NCBI GenBank assembly: GCA_017554615.1
Contig: JAFZHY010000010.1
Location: 1 to 44,587 of the forward strand
Length of the DNA: 44,587 nt
Reading direction: 5' to 3'
From: Clostridia bacterium
GTDB taxonomy: Bacteria; Bacillota; Clostridia; UMGS1840; HGM11507
Numbering within the stretch: position 1 is the first letter of the stretch; every line of letters starts with the position of its first letter. Below, piece by piece: positions 16,028 through 23,489 of the stretch. The translations under genes were made by a program, and so were the position numbers. The notes under the pieces are model-generated. The model was not told the origin of the DNA, did no database searches, and worked only from the letters and a program-made list of their open reading frames with translations.

Positions 16028-16483
16028 TTAATCGTTTATAAATTTTTCGCCAACTTTTTCTTTTAATTTGTTTATAAGTTCGCTTGTTTTATGAATTTTT
16101 ACGCTTTCTTCTTTATTTTGTCTTTTGTAGGTTAAAAACAGGCTTTCTTTTTCCCAGTTTTCTACACATTTAATATCTGCCTTTTTCTTTTTATCCGAAA
16201 CAAATAAAATATCATCATACTTAACACTAAGCATTATCAAACTTCGATATCCGTTTTTTCTCTCTATTATAAGGGTTTCTTCGCCGAAGAAATAATTAAA
16301 TTCAGAAAGAGTATATTTTAAAAGAAAATGACAGCATATAAGAGCATACACAAAGGGTAAAAAAGGCGAAACCAAAGGAATGTTAAGCCTTGGGAATACA
16401 TATGCCGATATAACAACTGATAATACTATAAAAAAAACAGTTTTCTTCTTTTCTTTTTTACTTTTTAAAATTTTTATTTCCAT
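16028..16483 (-). CDS. Small membrane protein of unknown function
   Basis: A 151-residue protein I do not recognise. A basic N-terminus is followed by two close membrane segments (residues about 15-32 and 37-54). A soluble C-terminal half with alternating strands follows (GEETLIIERKNGYRSLIMLSVKYDDILFVSD). The arrangement resembles YcxB-like or PH-domain membrane proteins, but the similarity is of layout only. It is 9 bases after the 174-residue membrane protein and 17 before trmB, so it belongs to the AEC-trmB operon. Confidence 0.6.
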   Translation of the reverse strand: MEIKILKSKKEKKKTVFFIVLSVVISAYVFPRLNIPLVSPFLPFVYALICCHFLLKYTLSEFNYFFGEETLIIERKNGYRSLIMLSVKYDDILFVSDKKKKADIKCVENWEKESLFLTYKRQNKEESVKIHKTSELINKLKEKVGEKFIND

Positions 16484-16492
16484 AAATTTGCC

Positions 16493-17017
16493 TCACTGAG
16501 TAATTAAATAGGGTGTAAGAAATATAAGCGCTGTAAGAACACCTGAAAAAACCGTTGCAAAGATTTTAAAATACTGGCTTTTAATAGTTCTTAAATAAAG
16601 AGTTTTCATTCTCATAATACCTGCATGGGCAGATTTATAAATATCATAACATGACATTACAATTAGGATATACTCTAAAATAAGAAGATAAAGCCCTGAA
16701 AAGTTAAAAGAATATTTTAATATTATCTTTACAAATATACCTGTAAAAAAAACAAGTAAAAGAGTTGCAAGATAATAAAGATACCTTAAACTTGTAAAAT
16801 CATAATTATAATTTTTAGAATAACTAAGGGCAACTATAAGCATTCCCCCAAGCAGAATAAGGCCTATTACTATGTATAAAATAAAGATTGGTTTACTATC
16901 CCATAAAGACACTAAAAGCGGAGTAAAAACCAATACCGTATTAACAACTCCAAACCTTGAGCCGATCAGGGCAGATTTATACAAACTGTTGGAATCGTCA
17001 GACTGATAATTTCTCAC
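16493..17017 (-). CDS. Polytopic membrane protein of unknown function
   Basis: A 174-residue protein with about five hydrophobic segments (near residues 22-42, 46-65, 82-103, 107-125 and 148-171). A hydrophilic, serine-rich N-terminus reads RNYQSDDSNSLYKS. I do not recognise a family. The start is GTG, with AGGAAG seven bases upstream. It lies between the AEC transporter and the 151-residue membrane protein. The two small membrane proteins may work together, which is inferred only from adjacency. Confidence 0.6.
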   Translation of the reverse strand: MRNYQSDDSNSLYKSALIGSRFGVVNTVLVFTPLLVSLWDSKPIFILYIVIGLILLGGMLIVALSYSKNYNYDFTSLRYLYYLATLLLVFFTGIFVKIILKYSFNFSGLYLLILEYILIVMSCYDIYKSAHAGIMRMKTLYLRTIKSQYFKIFATVFSGVLTALIFLTPYLITQ

Positions 17018-17032
17018 CTTTCGTCTTCCTTT

Positions 17033-17977
17033 CTATAATATAATTGAAAGCACATGGTAAACTACAGGCAATGTAATAATAGAAATAAGCGAGGTAATAA
17101 GCACATAGTTTGCACATTCTTCAGGATATGAATTAAAATTTTCTGCAAATATTACAAGATTAACTGCCACAGGGTTTGCAAGGATAATAGCAGGAACATA
17201 TATGTAGTTTCCGCTAAAGCCTATAAGTTTTAAGATAAAAATTGCCGAAATCGGAATTATAATAAGCCTGAAAGCACTTGTTATATATATTTTAAAATTC
17301 TTAAAGTCTACCTTTCCTGCCTTGGCAATAACAAGCCCTGTAAGAAGAACTCCCAAAGGCGTTGTAGTAGCGCTTAACTGTGAAATAGTTGTTTTAATAA
17401 ATGCAGGTATCTGTACAGGAATAAATAATAATATGAAACCTAAAATAAGCGCTAAAAAAGGAGTACTTTTTAAATCCTTCAATGTAAGACCCCTGTCTAT
17501 ATCATCACAGGACGCATTTTTAATAAGTAAAGTTCCTATAACAAGCACAGAAGCAAACATCACAAAGTTATACATAGACGCATAAAAAATTGAATCCTTG
17601 CCATAAAGCATCTCAAGTATAGGATACGCTGTAAATGTAAAGTTTGAAATCATTACACAAAATATTATAATATTTCTTTTTTTAGAGTTCTTTTCAATTA
17701 CAAGCGACACAACTACCCCTAATATAAAGGTCAGAATAATAACCACAAGGGCAATAAGCGGAAAAACTGCTGTTTTTATAAGTTCAGAAAGTGTTATACT
17801 CTTCATCATAGAATCTAAAATAGAGCAAGGAAGAGAAACATTATATAAAAGAACTGATAAGCCCTTTATAAATGTTTTATCCACCATCTTTGTTCTGTAA
17901 AGAAAAAAGCCTATTGCCATAGGGATAAATAGCCCCATAAGAAGTTGCAATGTATCTAAAAATGTCAAACCGTTCAT
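17033..17977 (-). CDS. AEC-family (auxin efflux carrier-like) transporter
   Basis: A 314-residue permease of the AEC family, whose bacterial members move malate, malonate or other organic acids. About ten membrane segments are visible in the family's two-by-five layout, with the N-terminal pattern LMGLFIPMAIGFFLYRTKMVD and a C-terminal IILANPVAVNLVIFAE block. The ATG at 17977 is preferred over the longer frame beginning 18118, because a consensus promoter lies between them (18005-18033) and the shorter length is normal for the family. AAGGA directly abuts the ATG, so a TTG three codons in (17968) is a possible alternative start. Confidence 0.85.
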   Translation of the reverse strand: MNGLTFLDTLQLLMGLFIPMAIGFFLYRTKMVDKTFIKGLSVLLYNVSLPCSILDSMMKSITLSELIKTAVFPLIALVVIILTFILGVVVSLVIEKNSKKRNIIIFCVMISNFTFTAYPILEMLYGKDSIFYASMYNFVMFASVLVIGTLLIKNASCDDIDRGLTLKDLKSTPFLALILGFILLFIPVQIPAFIKTTISQLSATTTPLGVLLTGLVIAKAGKVDFKNFKIYITSAFRLIIIPISAIFILKLIGFSGNYIYVPAIILANPVAVNLVIFAENFNSYPEECANYVLITSLISIITLPVVYHVLSIIL

Positions 17978-18004
17978 TCCTTCTAAAATTATTTTATATG
18001 GTTT

Positions 18005-18033
18005 ATTATACATCTTTTGTAAAATTAAGTCAA
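18005..18033 (-). promoter_or_regulatory. Sigma-A promoter of the AEC-trmB operon
   Basis: Minus-strand TTGACT (18028-18033), a 17-base spacer and TATAAT (18005-18010). It lies inside the longer ORF version of the transporter and so settles the transporter start at or near 17977. Confidence 0.8.
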
Positions 18034-18108
18034 TAAATAACCTTAAAGGTATAATATAACAAATTAAGTTTATAATAAAATATATACTTACGAAAGGAAT
18101 GATAAATA

Positions 18109-19167
18109 ATGAAAGCATTTGCCATGCTTGAAATAGGAAAAATAGGCTGGATAGAAAAAGAAATGCCTGATTTCGGGCCTATGGACGCTATTATAAAGCC
18201 AATATGCGTTGCACCTTGCACATCAGATATCCACACTGCATTCAAAGGTGCAATCGGCGAGAGAAAAAATATGATTTTAGGGCATGAGTGCGTTGGAGAA
18301 GTTTATAAGGTGGGAGAACTTGTAAAAGACTTTAAAGTGGGAGATAAAGTTATAGTTCCTGCTATTACTCCTGACTGGGGCACTGTTGCAACTCAGGAAG
18401 GATATCCTATGCACTCTTCCGGTATGCTCTCAGGCTGGAAATTCTCAAACTATAAAGACGGAGTGTTTGCAGAGTACTGCCATGTTAACGAGGCAGATGC
18501 AAACCTTGCGCATCTTCCCGAAAATGTAGACCCGATAAGTGCAGTTATGCTCCCTGATATGGTGGTTACAGGCTTTCATGGTGCAGAACTTGCAAAGATA
18601 AACTTCGGCGATACAGTTCTTGTTATTGGTATCGGCCCTGTCGGTCTTATGGCAGTAGCAGGGGCAAACCTTAGAGGTGCATCAAAAATTATTGCAGTAG
18701 GCTCGAGAGAAATTTGCAAAAAGGTTGCAAGAGAATATGGTGCAACCGATATTATAAGTTATAAAGACAAAGATATAGTTTCTAATGTTTTTAAACTTAC
18801 AAATAACAAGGGCGTAGACCGAGTTATTATTGCAGGTGGGGATAATGATACTTTCTCACAAGCAGTAAAAGTTGTTAAACCAGGAGGTATAGTTTCAAAT
18901 GTAAACTATCTTGGCGAGGGCGAAACTATCAATATCCCAAGAGTTGAATGGGGCGTTGGTATGGGGCATAAAACAATAACAGGCGGCCTTACACCAGGTG
19001 GAAGAATGAAAATGGAAAAAATGGCAGCCCTTATATCAAACGGTAAACTTGATACTAAAAAACTTGTTACCCATGTTTTCCACGGTTTTGATAAAATCGA
19101 AGAGGCGCTTCTTTTAATGAAAGATAAACCACATGACCTAATTAAACCAGTTGTTGTGATAGATTAA
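18109..19167 (+). CDS. adh: NADP-dependent secondary alcohol dehydrogenase
   Basis: A 352-residue zinc alcohol dehydrogenase closely resembling the Thermoanaerobacter brockii and Clostridium beijerinckii enzymes that interconvert ketones and secondary alcohols. Catalytic zinc ligands are Cys37 (APCTSD), His59 (ILGHE) and Asp150 (MLPDM). The Rossmann motif VIGIGPVGL is near residues 174-182. GSR following the second strand (AVGSREICK, near 197-205) matches the residues that bind the NADP phosphate in the T. brockii enzyme. AAAGGA precedes the ATG. It stands alone, divergent from the AEC transporter, and probably disposes of reducing power in fermentation. Confidence 0.93.
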   Translation: MKAFAMLEIGKIGWIEKEMPDFGPMDAIIKPICVAPCTSDIHTAFKGAIGERKNMILGHECVGEVYKVGELVKDFKVGDKVIVPAITPDWGTVATQEGYPMHSSGMLSGWKFSNYKDGVFAEYCHVNEADANLAHLPENVDPISAVMLPDMVVTGFHGAELAKINFGDTVLVIGIGPVGLMAVAGANLRGASKIIAVGSREICKKVAREYGATDIISYKDKDIVSNVFKLTNNKGVDRVIIAGGDNDTFSQAVKVVKPGGIVSNVNYLGEGETINIPRVEWGVGMGHKTITGGLTPGGRMKMEKMAALISNGKLDTKKLVTHVFHGFDKIEEALLLMKDKPHDLIKPVVVID

Positions 19168-19177
19168 AAAATGAGAT

Positions 19178-19389
19178 GTTAAAAACGCTTGGATCGCAAA
19201 AAGTAAATTATATTACCTATTTAAATATTTAAAGCAGCATTTATAAGAACCTCACAAAATTCTAACGAACTAAAGTTCGAGAATTTTGGAGAACCTTGTT
19301 GCGTTAATTCTCATAAGGTAAAGATTTTTAAGAAACTTAAAAATCTTAAAATTTAAAAACTTTTTGCTATGAACATTTTTACCTATCTC
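19178..19389. repeat. Dispersed ~200-bp repeat, copy B, carrying an inserted hairpin element
   Basis: It shares ordered blocks with 8271-8501, including GGATCGCAAAAAGT, ATAAGGTAAAGA, AAACTTTTTGCTATGAACA and TTTTTACCTATCT. Copy B lacks the 68-bp hairpin insert of copy A but holds the AACAAGGTTCT-type element at 19243-19300. With the terminator at 19394-19431 it fills the gap between adh and the next gene; no gene is seen here. Confidence 0.7.
19243..19300 (-). repeat. Third copy of the 72-bp-type hairpin repeat
   Basis: Read on the minus strand it starts AACAAGGTTCT and ends GTGAGGTTCTTAT, like the units at 455-602. The inner hairpin (AATTCTCGAACTTTAGTTCGTTAGAATT) differs in sequence but is again self-complementary. 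It interrupts repeat copy B. Confidence 0.65.
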
Positions 19390-19393
19390 CTAA

Positions 19394-19431
19394 AAAATTC
19401 CCATTTGGGTTAAACTCCAAATGGGAATTTT
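19394..19431. terminator. Terminator between adh and the small membrane protein gene
   Basis: AAAATTCCCATTTGG pairs perfectly with CCAAATGGGAATTTT around an 8-base loop, with a T-run on the plus strand and A-run on the other. It can end both converging transcripts. Confidence 0.85.
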
Positions 19432-19446
19432 ATTTAGTCAATATAC

Positions 19447-19815
19447 TTATTCATTGGCTACTTGTTGGTTAGTGATATTTATTTTTTTCTGTTTTGAGTA
19501 ACCTATAAAACCTAAAACAATCATTGGAATACAGAACAATGCGTACACCATAAACAATACAGTTGCTACACTATATAAAATTGCTGCAACCAACAAAGAC
19601 CACGAAGCCTTTAAAAAACAACCTAACCATCCAAATACTGCTCCTAAAAGGAACACTGTCATATGAGGCATTACCAGCGCTGTTGCTATCGCTCCCCCTA
19701 TTTGTTCTGTTCCTGACGAAGTTGCAACCCCTCCAACAAAATATGAGATTAAATAAACCGAATATAATGTTGATAAAATTGTCGCAACAAGTGCAACCTT
19801 ACTGATTTTTTTCAT
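19447..19815 (-). CDS. Small membrane protein of unknown function
   Basis: A 122-residue protein with about four hydrophobic segments (near residues 7-29, 42-63, 67-85 and 88-107) and a short polar C-terminus (YSKQKKINITNQQVANE). I do not recognise a family. GAAGGGG lies upstream of the ATG. It is the last gene of the VanZ-like/DUF5067 module. The glycine-rich second segment (LLGAVFGWLGCFLKASWSLL) resembles small DUF-type membrane proteins often found beside lipoproteins in Clostridia, which is a weak hint only. Confidence 0.6.
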   Translation of the reverse strand: MKKISKVALVATILSTLYSVYLISYFVGGVATSSGTEQIGGAIATALVMPHMTVFLLGAVFGWLGCFLKASWSLLVAAILYSVATVLFMVYALFCIPMIVLGFIGYSKQKKINITNQQVANE

Positions 19816-19833
19816 AATGCTATTTCCCCTTCT

Positions 19834-20334
19834 TTATTTTGCAAGTGAAAAAGTTTTCTTAACCATATCGTCACTAAAACTTATAAGTTCTTTTACTTCT
19901 ACTTCTATATTAGATGTTGTATCTTCTAACTCGTAAGCAACCTCTACATCTAAAGTAGCGCCTTTTTTAATTTCTTTGTTTTGATTATCACTGTTGTAAT
20001 TCGCACTGTCAGAAACAAAGTAAGATTTAGGCAAACCAATTCCGTTTTGGAATGCTGAATCGTCAAATGTAAATGTAAACGCAGCAGGGTTTTCTGAATT
20101 ATTTGTGTAACTGTATGTTACTATCACTATATCTTTTCCATCATAGTCTTTTGCTAAACGGCAACTTTTAATTTCTATATTATAGTTTCCTAATTTTGTT
20201 GAATCTGTTAAACTTTCTTCAACTGTTCCGTTCCCCTGATCTGTTGTTGTGCTTTCCCCACTACCAACAGCAAACAACAAAAATATTCCTAAAACAAATA
20301 TACTTAATAATAAACTTAAAATTTTCTTTTTCAT
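19834..20334 (-). CDS. DUF5067-domain secreted protein
   Basis: A 166-residue exported protein. Residues 1-24 are a signal sequence (MKKKILSLLLSIFVLGIFLL) with no lipobox cysteine visible. A Thr/Glu-rich linker follows, then a beta-rich domain (about 47-166) matching DUF5067: IVTYSYTNNSENPAAF, FDDSAFQNGI, then SDNQNKEIKKGATLDVEVAYEL. The family's function is unknown; its immunoglobulin-like fold suggests a surface role. It overlaps the upstream VanZ-like gene by 4 bases (ATGA) and lies 18 bases before the small membrane protein gene, so the three are one operon. Confidence 0.8.
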   Translation of the reverse strand: MKKKILSLLLSIFVLGIFLLFAVGSGESTTTDQGNGTVEESLTDSTKLGNYNIEIKSCRLAKDYDGKDIVIVTYSYTNNSENPAAFTFTFDDSAFQNGIGLPKSYFVSDSANYNSDNQNKEIKKGATLDVEVAYELEDTTSNIEVEVKELISFSDDMVKKTFSLAK

Positions 20335-20747
20335 TTTGCTTTCCCCTCCTCCCTTGTTAATAAGATTATTAAAAAACCTGCTGACCAGTAAACTAAAATA
20401 TCAACATAATCTCCTGTACCTCTCATAAAATGTAAAAATTGCATTGCCTCCCACAATGTACCAAATATACCTGTACAAAGTATACTCATCAATTTTCTTT
20501 TTTCAAAAGGTTTATAGACTATATATAAAAAGCATACCAAACTTAATGCCCATAAAAAATCAGCTAAATATATTTTGGCTATTTTTATAAATGCATTATC
20601 GTATTTCAATATATATAAATCATTAGATACAATAGAAAAAAACATTTTTGAAATATATGTATCAGGTCGCGCCAAAATATATATAAAAACACCTATAAGC
20701 AAAGCAAGAAACCCTATTATATATATTTTTATTTCAACTTTTTTCAT
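20331..20747 (-). CDS. VanZ-like small membrane protein
   Basis: A 138-residue protein with about four membrane segments (near residues 7-26, 54-75, 83-100 and 116-132). The C-terminal pattern GTLWEAMQFLHFMRGTGDYVDILVYWSAGF (split here around residues 96-125) resembles the Glu...Gln...Gly-Thr/Asp...Asp-Ile signature of VanZ-family proteins. Those are linked to glycopeptide tolerance, but the family is broad and mostly uncharacterised. It heads a three-gene operon opposite an XRE regulator. The assignment is by motif only. Confidence 0.6.
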   Translation of the reverse strand: MKKVEIKIYIIGFLALLIGVFIYILARPDTYISKMFFSIVSNDLYILKYDNAFIKIAKIYLADFLWALSLVCFLYIVYKPFEKRKLMSILCTGIFGTLWEAMQFLHFMRGTGDYVDILVYWSAGFLIILLTREEGKAK

Positions 20748-20775
20748 TACATTAAATACTCTCGCTCTTTTTCAT

Positions 20776-20804
20776 CTTATACAAGTCTTGAAAAAATTTA
20801 ACAA
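20776..20804 (-). promoter_or_regulatory. Promoter of the VanZ-like/DUF5067 operon
   Basis: Minus-strand TTGTTA (20799-20804), a 17-base spacer and TATAAG (20776-20781), about 28 bases before the start codon. Confidence 0.6.
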
Positions 20805-20855
20805 ACCTAAAGTTAGATATTTTTGAATAATATTATTATGTTGTAGCACAATAAT

Positions 20856-20905
20856 ATCACAAATTGAGATATAAGTCAATATCTCATTTTGTGATTTAAT
20901 ATAAT
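20856..20905 (+). promoter_or_regulatory. Operator and promoter of the XRE gene
   Basis: Two 17-base arms, ATCACAAATTGAGATAT (20856-20872) and ATATCTCATTTTGTGAT (20879-20895), form an inverted repeat with one mismatch and a 6-base centre. TATAAT follows at 20900-20905 and the regulator starts at 20925. The repeat covers the expected -35 region (the -35 itself is poor), so it is a likely site for autorepression. Confidence 0.7.
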
Positions 20906-20924
20906 ACCTTTGGGGTGATATTAA

Positions 20925-21137
20925 ATGAGATTAAGAGATTTAAGGGAAGATGCTGATATTACACAAAAAGAGTTAGCAAATTATCTTAATATAAAACAAA
21001 ACACCTATTCCCAATATGAAAATGGACAACGCCAGATGCCCATTGACACTCTTATTAAATTAGCAAATTATTTCCAAACTTCCGTTGACTATATACTTGA
21101 ACTTACTGATGATAGAAAACCTTACAGAAAAAGATAA
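20925..21137 (+). CDS. XRE-family helix-turn-helix regulator
   Basis: A 70-residue protein that is essentially one Cro/CI-type helix-turn-helix domain: ITQKELANYLNIKQNTYSQYENGQRQMP near residues 12-39, then LIKLANYFQTSVDYILELTD. It has no effector or protease domain. GGGGTGA lies seven bases before the ATG. It is preceded by a long inverted repeat, presumably its own operator, and followed by a terminator, so it is a single-gene unit. The divergent VanZ-like/DUF5067 operon is an obvious candidate target, but the regulator could also be an isolated mobile-element remnant. Confidence 0.9.
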   Translation: MRLRDLREDADITQKELANYLNIKQNTYSQYENGQRQMPIDTLIKLANYFQTSVDYILELTDDRKPYRKR

Positions 21138-21142
21138 AGTTA

Positions 21143-21173
21143 AAAAAACTAACTTATAAAAAGTTAGTTTTTT
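21143..21173 (+). terminator. Terminator after the XRE gene
   Basis: AAAAAACTAACTT pairs with AAGTTAGTTTTTT around ATAAA, starting six bases after the stop codon. Confidence 0.85.
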
Positions 21174-21178
21174 CTCTT

Positions 21179-21292
21179 TTATATATTATATTTTTCAAGA
21201 AATTTGTAAATTGAAATAAGAGATACATCTTGTTTTACTTTTGGTAAATCAACATTTTTAACAGAAATTATGTCATATAACTCTATCCTGTT
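21179..21292 (-). pseudogene. Possible 3' remnant of an unknown gene
   Basis: On the minus strand 37 codons are open, reading NRIELYDIISVKNVDLPKV and ending FLEKYNI before a stop. There is a stop just upstream and no start codon. The residue mix looks protein-like rather than random AT-rich translation. I do not recognise the family. It lies between the XRE terminator and the radical SAM stop and may be the tail of a decayed gene. Confidence 0.25.
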
Positions 21293-21302
21293 TTATCCGT
21301 TG

Positions 21303-21333
21303 CATCAATCATTCATCAATCATTCATCAATCA
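21303..21333. repeat. 11-bp tandem repeat across the end of the radical SAM gene
   Basis: On the minus strand the unit GATTGATGAAT repeats about 2.7 times, beginning in the last codons of the radical SAM gene and running past its stop. Because 11 is not a multiple of three, changes in copy number would shift the frame, but the first stop is met inside unit one, so the protein end would not change. Confidence 0.6.
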
Positions 21334-22936
21334 CTTTTATTATATTATTGTTCTTTCTGTCTATAAGATAAAGATATTTTCTACTTTCAAATTCAAAAAT
21401 TTCAAAATCAATATATTTTATAAAATTATTATATTTATCAGAAACTTTTAAAATTTCCTGACCTTTTTCTCTTAAAAATTCATTTATTTTTGATATATTT
21501 TCTTTTGATTTAAAGTTTTTAAAAAATTGAGGTAAAGTGCCTCTTTCTTTTAGGACATAATCTAATTTTAAATATTCCATAAACTCTTTATCGTCTTTAT
21601 AAAAAGTAGATAAAATATAAAATTTATCTTTTAAAGAAAGTTTTTCGTCCCCCATTTTTTCGCCTAACCTAAGATAAAAATCAAATGGTAAAATATCATA
21701 ATTATTAAAGATATAGTTTAGAGAATTTTTAAAAATGCCACTGTTAAAATATGCATCCACCGATTTATCTACTTTTTTAATATCCATAAGTTCAAAAAAG
21801 GATAAACAATCATTCTTAAGAATTTCGTATGGTGCAGTGCTTCTAAACTTATAATTATACTTTTCTTTTTCTTCTCTTAGTTTTGAACCGTGAAGAAGTT
21901 TTAAAAACCCTACCTGAATAACTTTTGGGGAAATTAAATAAACCTCATTAAAACTTTTCTTAAAACTTTCATAATCTTCGTTCGGAAGACCTGCTATTAA
22001 GTCAAGATGAATTCTTACCTTAGAGTCTTTTAAATACAAAAGATTATTTTTAAGTTTTTCCATATCGGTTGCCCTGTCGCAAAGTCTTAAAGTTTCTTCG
22101 TTGGTAGACTGAATTCCCGCTTCAAACTGAATGGTATTATAATCTGCATTTTTTATAATATCCATAAGTTCTTTGTCAAGTAAATCTGCGCCTATCTCAA
22201 AGTGAAAACAAGTTTCCCTTTTTTTTGATAAAATGTAACCTATAATTTTTTTGGCTCTTTCTTTATCAAAATTAAAAGTTCTGTCTACTAATTTTACTCT
22301 CTTTATTTTCATATCGGAAAATAAATCAATTTCCTTAAAAACTCTGTCTAAAGGAAGAGTTCTTACCCCTTTTGTCAAAGAAGATATGCAAAAAGCACAT
22401 TTAAAAGGACAGCCTCGAGATGTTTCATAATATACTGCACGGTTTTTAAGACTTTCGAGTTCTCCCTCGTAGCAAAAAGGAATGTTTGCCATATCCTCCA
22501 TTTCGGAAAAAGAATATTCACTGTCGCTTTTTGAAACTCCGTCTATATTATCTTTACCTTCTAATAATTTTAATACAGGAATTTCTCCCTCGCCTCTTAT
22601 TATAAAATCTATATGAGGAATTTCTAAGAACACATTTTTATTATAACTTACCTCTGGTCCGCCTAAAAAAATCTTTATATTCTCATTTATCTTCTTAATA
22701 TCAAAAGTAAGTTTTTTTACAAGTTCAACATTCCAGATATATGTTGAAAAGCCTATTACCTGAGGGTTATCCTTTAATATGTTTTTTAAAAGATAAAAAT
22801 ACTCGTCATTAATTGTTCCCTCAAAAAAATCTATATTATTATATCCCTTATTTTTTACATAGGATACAATACTTCTTACAGATAAAGAAGTGTGCGAGTA
22901 TTTAGCATTAAGTGCTACAAGCAGCCATTTTTCCAT
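21320..22936 (-). CDS. B12-binding-domain radical SAM protein (DUF4080 type)
   Basis: A 538-residue enzyme with three parts: an N-terminal cobalamin-binding-like Rossmann region (about 1-130, including GFSTYIWN and FLGGPEVSYN, without a clear DxHxxG motif); a radical SAM core with SRGCPFKCAFC (Cys176, Cys180, Cys183); and a C-terminal helical DUF4080-type region. LNAKYSHTSLSVRSI at the start is characteristic of this group. Such proteins are often called B12-dependent radical SAM enzymes, but no substrate is known. It follows the 181-residue membrane protein by 5 bases, in the DegT aminotransferase operon. Confidence 0.85.
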   Translation of the reverse strand: MEKWLLVALNAKYSHTSLSVRSIVSYVKNKGYNNIDFFEGTINDEYFYLLKNILKDNPQVIGFSTYIWNVELVKKLTFDIKKINENIKIFLGGPEVSYNKNVFLEIPHIDFIIRGEGEIPVLKLLEGKDNIDGVSKSDSEYSFSEMEDMANIPFCYEGELESLKNRAVYYETSRGCPFKCAFCISSLTKGVRTLPLDRVFKEIDLFSDMKIKRVKLVDRTFNFDKERAKKIIGYILSKKRETCFHFEIGADLLDKELMDIIKNADYNTIQFEAGIQSTNEETLRLCDRATDMEKLKNNLLYLKDSKVRIHLDLIAGLPNEDYESFKKSFNEVYLISPKVIQVGFLKLLHGSKLREEKEKYNYKFRSTAPYEILKNDCLSFFELMDIKKVDKSVDAYFNSGIFKNSLNYIFNNYDILPFDFYLRLGEKMGDEKLSLKDKFYILSTFYKDDKEFMEYLKLDYVLKERGTLPQFFKNFKSKENISKINEFLREKGQEILKVSDKYNNFIKYIDFEIFEFESRKYLYLIDRKNNNIIKVIDE

Positions 22937-22941
22937 AACTA

Positions 22942-23487
22942 TTATTTCTTTCTTTTTTCGTATACTATATTATCGTGTACCTTTGTTAAAGACCAGTCTT
23001 TTACGCTTAAAATATATGCAATATAAGATACTATAATCGGCAAGATACTTATAATTATAACCATTAAAAAGTTAAAACCCTTTCCGTCATATCCGTGGAA
23101 AAAATAAACAAAAGGAAAGTTTAAAAACCTTGCTATTATGCCAAAAATTGTACCTATCTTTGCATTTAGCGAGTATATAAGAAAATGAGTTGCAGATATT
23201 ATAAAAATTATAAGACCTGATGCTCCGCCAATTTTAAGAGGCATAAGATAATCATATTTTTTCTTTAATATCTTATCAAGTTTCGGCTGATCAAATGTGT
23301 ACGCATACACTCTTGACATATAATATATACTTGTTGCAACCGAGAATATAACTGTTGCATATTCCCATCTTTCAATCGCCCATGAAAAAACTATAAGATA
23401 AAGTAAAATACTAAGCACAGCACAAAGAAGATGATTTAAAATGGCTGTGGCAATTATTCCTCGTCTGTTTTCAACTACTGTGTCCAT
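22942..23487 (-). CDS. Membrane protein of unknown function
   Basis: A 181-residue protein with four or five membrane segments (near residues 10-34, 42-58, 86-107, 112-130 and 141-163). The cytoplasmic-type loops are basic (DKILKKKYDYLM), and it ends NIVYEKRKK. I do not recognise a family. AGGAGG precedes the ATG. It lies 2 bases after the DegT gene and 5 before the radical SAM gene, so all three are translated from one message. The role may be anchoring or transport of whatever the two enzymes make, which is inference. Confidence 0.6.
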   Translation of the reverse strand: MDTVVENRRGIIATAILNHLLCAVLSILLYLIVFSWAIERWEYATVIFSVATSIYYMSRVYAYTFDQPKLDKILKKKYDYLMPLKIGGASGLIIFIISATHFLIYSLNAKIGTIFGIIARFLNFPFVYFFHGYDGKGFNFLMVIIISILPIIVSYIAYILSVKDWSLTKVHDNIVYEKRKK

Positions 23488-23489
23488 AT

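Noticed and set aside
18109..18118. Overlap of the AEC transporter with the divergent alcohol dehydrogenase
   Set aside because: The overlap disappears when the transporter start is placed at 17977, downstream of its own promoter.
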